A DNA stretch of 61,101 nucleotides, taken from Arthrobacter alkaliphilus (GTDB lineage: Bacteria > Actinomycetota > Actinomycetes > Actinomycetales > Micrococcaceae). Location of the stretch: positions 1 through 61,101 of the forward strand of contig NZ_JAKEEC010000026.1 of assembly GCF_021483235.1 (NCBI RefSeq), in the 5' to 3' direction. The notes beneath the pieces were generated by a model that did not search any database, had not been told where the DNA came from, and was given only the letters and a program-made list of their open reading frames with translations. Every line of letters begins with the position of its first letter. Position 1 is the stretch's first letter. Below are positions 60,179-61,101 of the stretch, one piece after another. The translations under genes were made by a program, and so were the position numbers.

Positions 60179-61039
60179 ATGTTCAGATATGCCGCCGAAC
60201 TCGTCCCCTACCACGACCACGGCTTCGAAGACTCGATCCGCGACCTTGCCGAGATCGGCTTCAAGGAGGTCAACCTATGGTCCTCCGCAGCACCGCTGGC
60301 CCACCACGTCAACCCCGGAGATGACCCGGGCAAAATCCTTGGCGTGCTGGACAAATACGGTGTCAAACCCTGCGGCCTCACGGTCTACGGAAAGACCCAG
60401 GACGAAATCCTCGAACGGGTCGAGTTCGCCGCAGACCTCGGAATCAACACGCTCATCTTCGACTGCGAAGCCAACTACCCGGACTTCGTGTCCACCTTCC
60501 TGCCACCCATCGTCGAAGCGGGAGCCCGCCGCGGAGTCCGGATCGCGGTCGAGAACCACCTCACCGTCCCGTTCGCGGAGGACTTCGAATCCGGAGCCAA
60601 CGAGGACAAGCGGTGGGACGAGGGCGTGGACACCCTGGCACAGATGAAGCGGCTGATCCGGGACATCGACGACCCTTACCTTGGGGTCTGCATCGCTCCG
60701 CCGCATCTGTGGGTCATGCAGGACACGATCAGCGAGGCGATTACCTTCCTCGCCGAACGCAAGCGGCTCTTCTACTACTACATCTGGGACATCGACCGCG
60801 CGTACAAGCACGGCACCGACGGGCTCAACTTCGGCCCCGCGGACCAGCAACTCCCCCGCCCGGACGGAACCCTCGACCACTCCGTCCTGCTGGGGACACT
60901 CCGGCGCGTCGGTTACGAAGGCGTCGCCAGCCTGAAATGCCATGGGACCCAAGGGTGGAGCTTCGAAAAAATCGGTGCATACCTTCGCGAGTCCGACGCC
61001 TATGTTAGGGATTGCATGAAAAAAGCCCACGCCCTCTGA
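60179..61039 (+). CDS. Sugar phosphate isomerase/epimerase family (TIM barrel)
   Basis: 286 residues of the AP-endonuclease-2-type TIM barrel. Seen: DLAEIGFKEVNLWSSAAP, INTLIFDCEANYPDF, VRIAVENHLTVPFAEDFESG in parts with the metal Glu, and YLGVCIAPPHLW. Family members isomerise or eliminate keto-sugars, including subunits that cleave 3-keto-glycosides after Gfo/Idh oxidation. AAGGAGAGAACCC precedes the ATG. Confidence 0.87.
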   Translation: MFRYAAELVPYHDHGFEDSIRDLAEIGFKEVNLWSSAAPLAHHVNPGDDPGKILGVLDKYGVKPCGLTVYGKTQDEILERVEFAADLGINTLIFDCEANYPDFVSTFLPPIVEAGARRGVRIAVENHLTVPFAEDFESGANEDKRWDEGVDTLAQMKRLIRDIDDPYLGVCIAPPHLWVMQDTISEAITFLAERKRLFYYYIWDIDRAYKHGTDGLNFGPADQQLPRPDGTLDHSVLLGTLRRVGYEGVASLKCHGTQGWSFEKIGAYLRESDAYVRDCMKKAHAL

Positions 61040-61076
61040 GGATCCCGATCCACTAGACACCCCGCAAGGAGAACCC

Positions 61077-61101
61077 ATGCCCCGCCCGTTTACCCTGTTC
61101 A
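61077..61101 (+). CDS. Start of a further gene, cut by the window end
   Basis: ATG at 61077 with AAGGAGAACCC upstream, encoding MPRPFTLF. By recall this opening resembles TIM-barrel sugar isomerases of actinobacteria, but only eight residues are visible. Confidence 0.6.

Noticed and set aside
1..61101. tRNA, rRNA, CRISPR array, insertion sequence or prophage
   Set aside because: No tRNA-like T-loop with matching stems, no array of spaced repeats, and no transposase, integrase or phage genes were seen.

Overview
This window reads as chromosomal DNA from a high-GC actinobacterium of the Micrococcaceae, most likely Arthrobacter or a close relative. The support is the GC-rich third codon positions, frequent GTG starts, a ClpC with UVR linker, a mycothiol-linked MDMPI-fold enzyme, an MtnP gene heading a sugar-lipid type cluster, and many carbohydrate ABC importers that lack their own ATPase. 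No rRNA, tRNA, CRISPR array, insertion sequence or prophage was recognised. Genus is inference; no search could be run.

Layout. 1-17.5 kb: housekeeping and mixed functions: 3'-truncated clpC, a YqeY protein, a PUA/EVE-like HNH nuclease, a YegP protein, an acyl-CoA ligase, CorA, a phosphodiester glycosidase, a histidine phosphatase, an AI-2E family permease, a lipid kinase, a GT51 transglycosylase, oxidoreductases, an HhH-GPD protein, MerR, a thioredoxin that has lost both active-site cysteines, and a RibD-like reductase. 17.6-26.4 kb: DNA polymerase IV and then a compact cluster (mtnP, sugar epimerase, GT2, DUF2064, methyltransferase, membrane protein, cytochrome b561/molybdopterin fusion, GT87) that looks like an uncharacterised membrane-glycan pathway. 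26.4-33.7 kb: MarR, MDMPI, GyrI-like, a D-serine dehydratase-like PLP enzyme, a secreted DUF6454-like protein, small membrane proteins and a 5'-3' exonuclease.

33.7-38.1 kb: a seven-gene cation/proton antiporter operon (E-F-G-MbhD-like-MbhE/B-C-D) lacking the large MrpA subunit. 38.3-41.7 kb: phnD-phnC-phnE, with a PHO-box-like direct repeat upstream and a tandemly fused PhnE. 41.9-47.4 kb: a sugar-type ABC importer (permease, lipoprotein, permease) without ATPase, run together with an MBL-fold hydrolase and a HAD phosphatase and carrying two very strong perfect hairpins. 47.6-51.7 kb: two zinc dehydrogenases of the formaldehyde dehydrogenase type, a conserved-looking small protein and a membrane protein whose translation appears coupled to a 14-residue leader peptide.

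51.7-61.1 kb: a leftover C-terminal piece of a LacI-type regulator, then an AraC regulator, a ROK regulator and a divergent catabolic operon (Gfo/Idh/MocA dehydrogenase, sugar-binding lipoprotein, two permeases, zinc dehydrogenase, TIM-barrel isomerase and the first codons of a further gene). This last operon has the parts for import and oxidation/isomerisation or elimination of an unusual sugar or glycoside. The ROK/operon intergenic region carries two identical 12-bp direct repeats 42 bp apart. Sequence-level points most worth checking are the Cys-less thioredoxin, the leader peptide, the MrpA-less antiporter, the glycan cluster, the 18-bp hairpin and the last operon.
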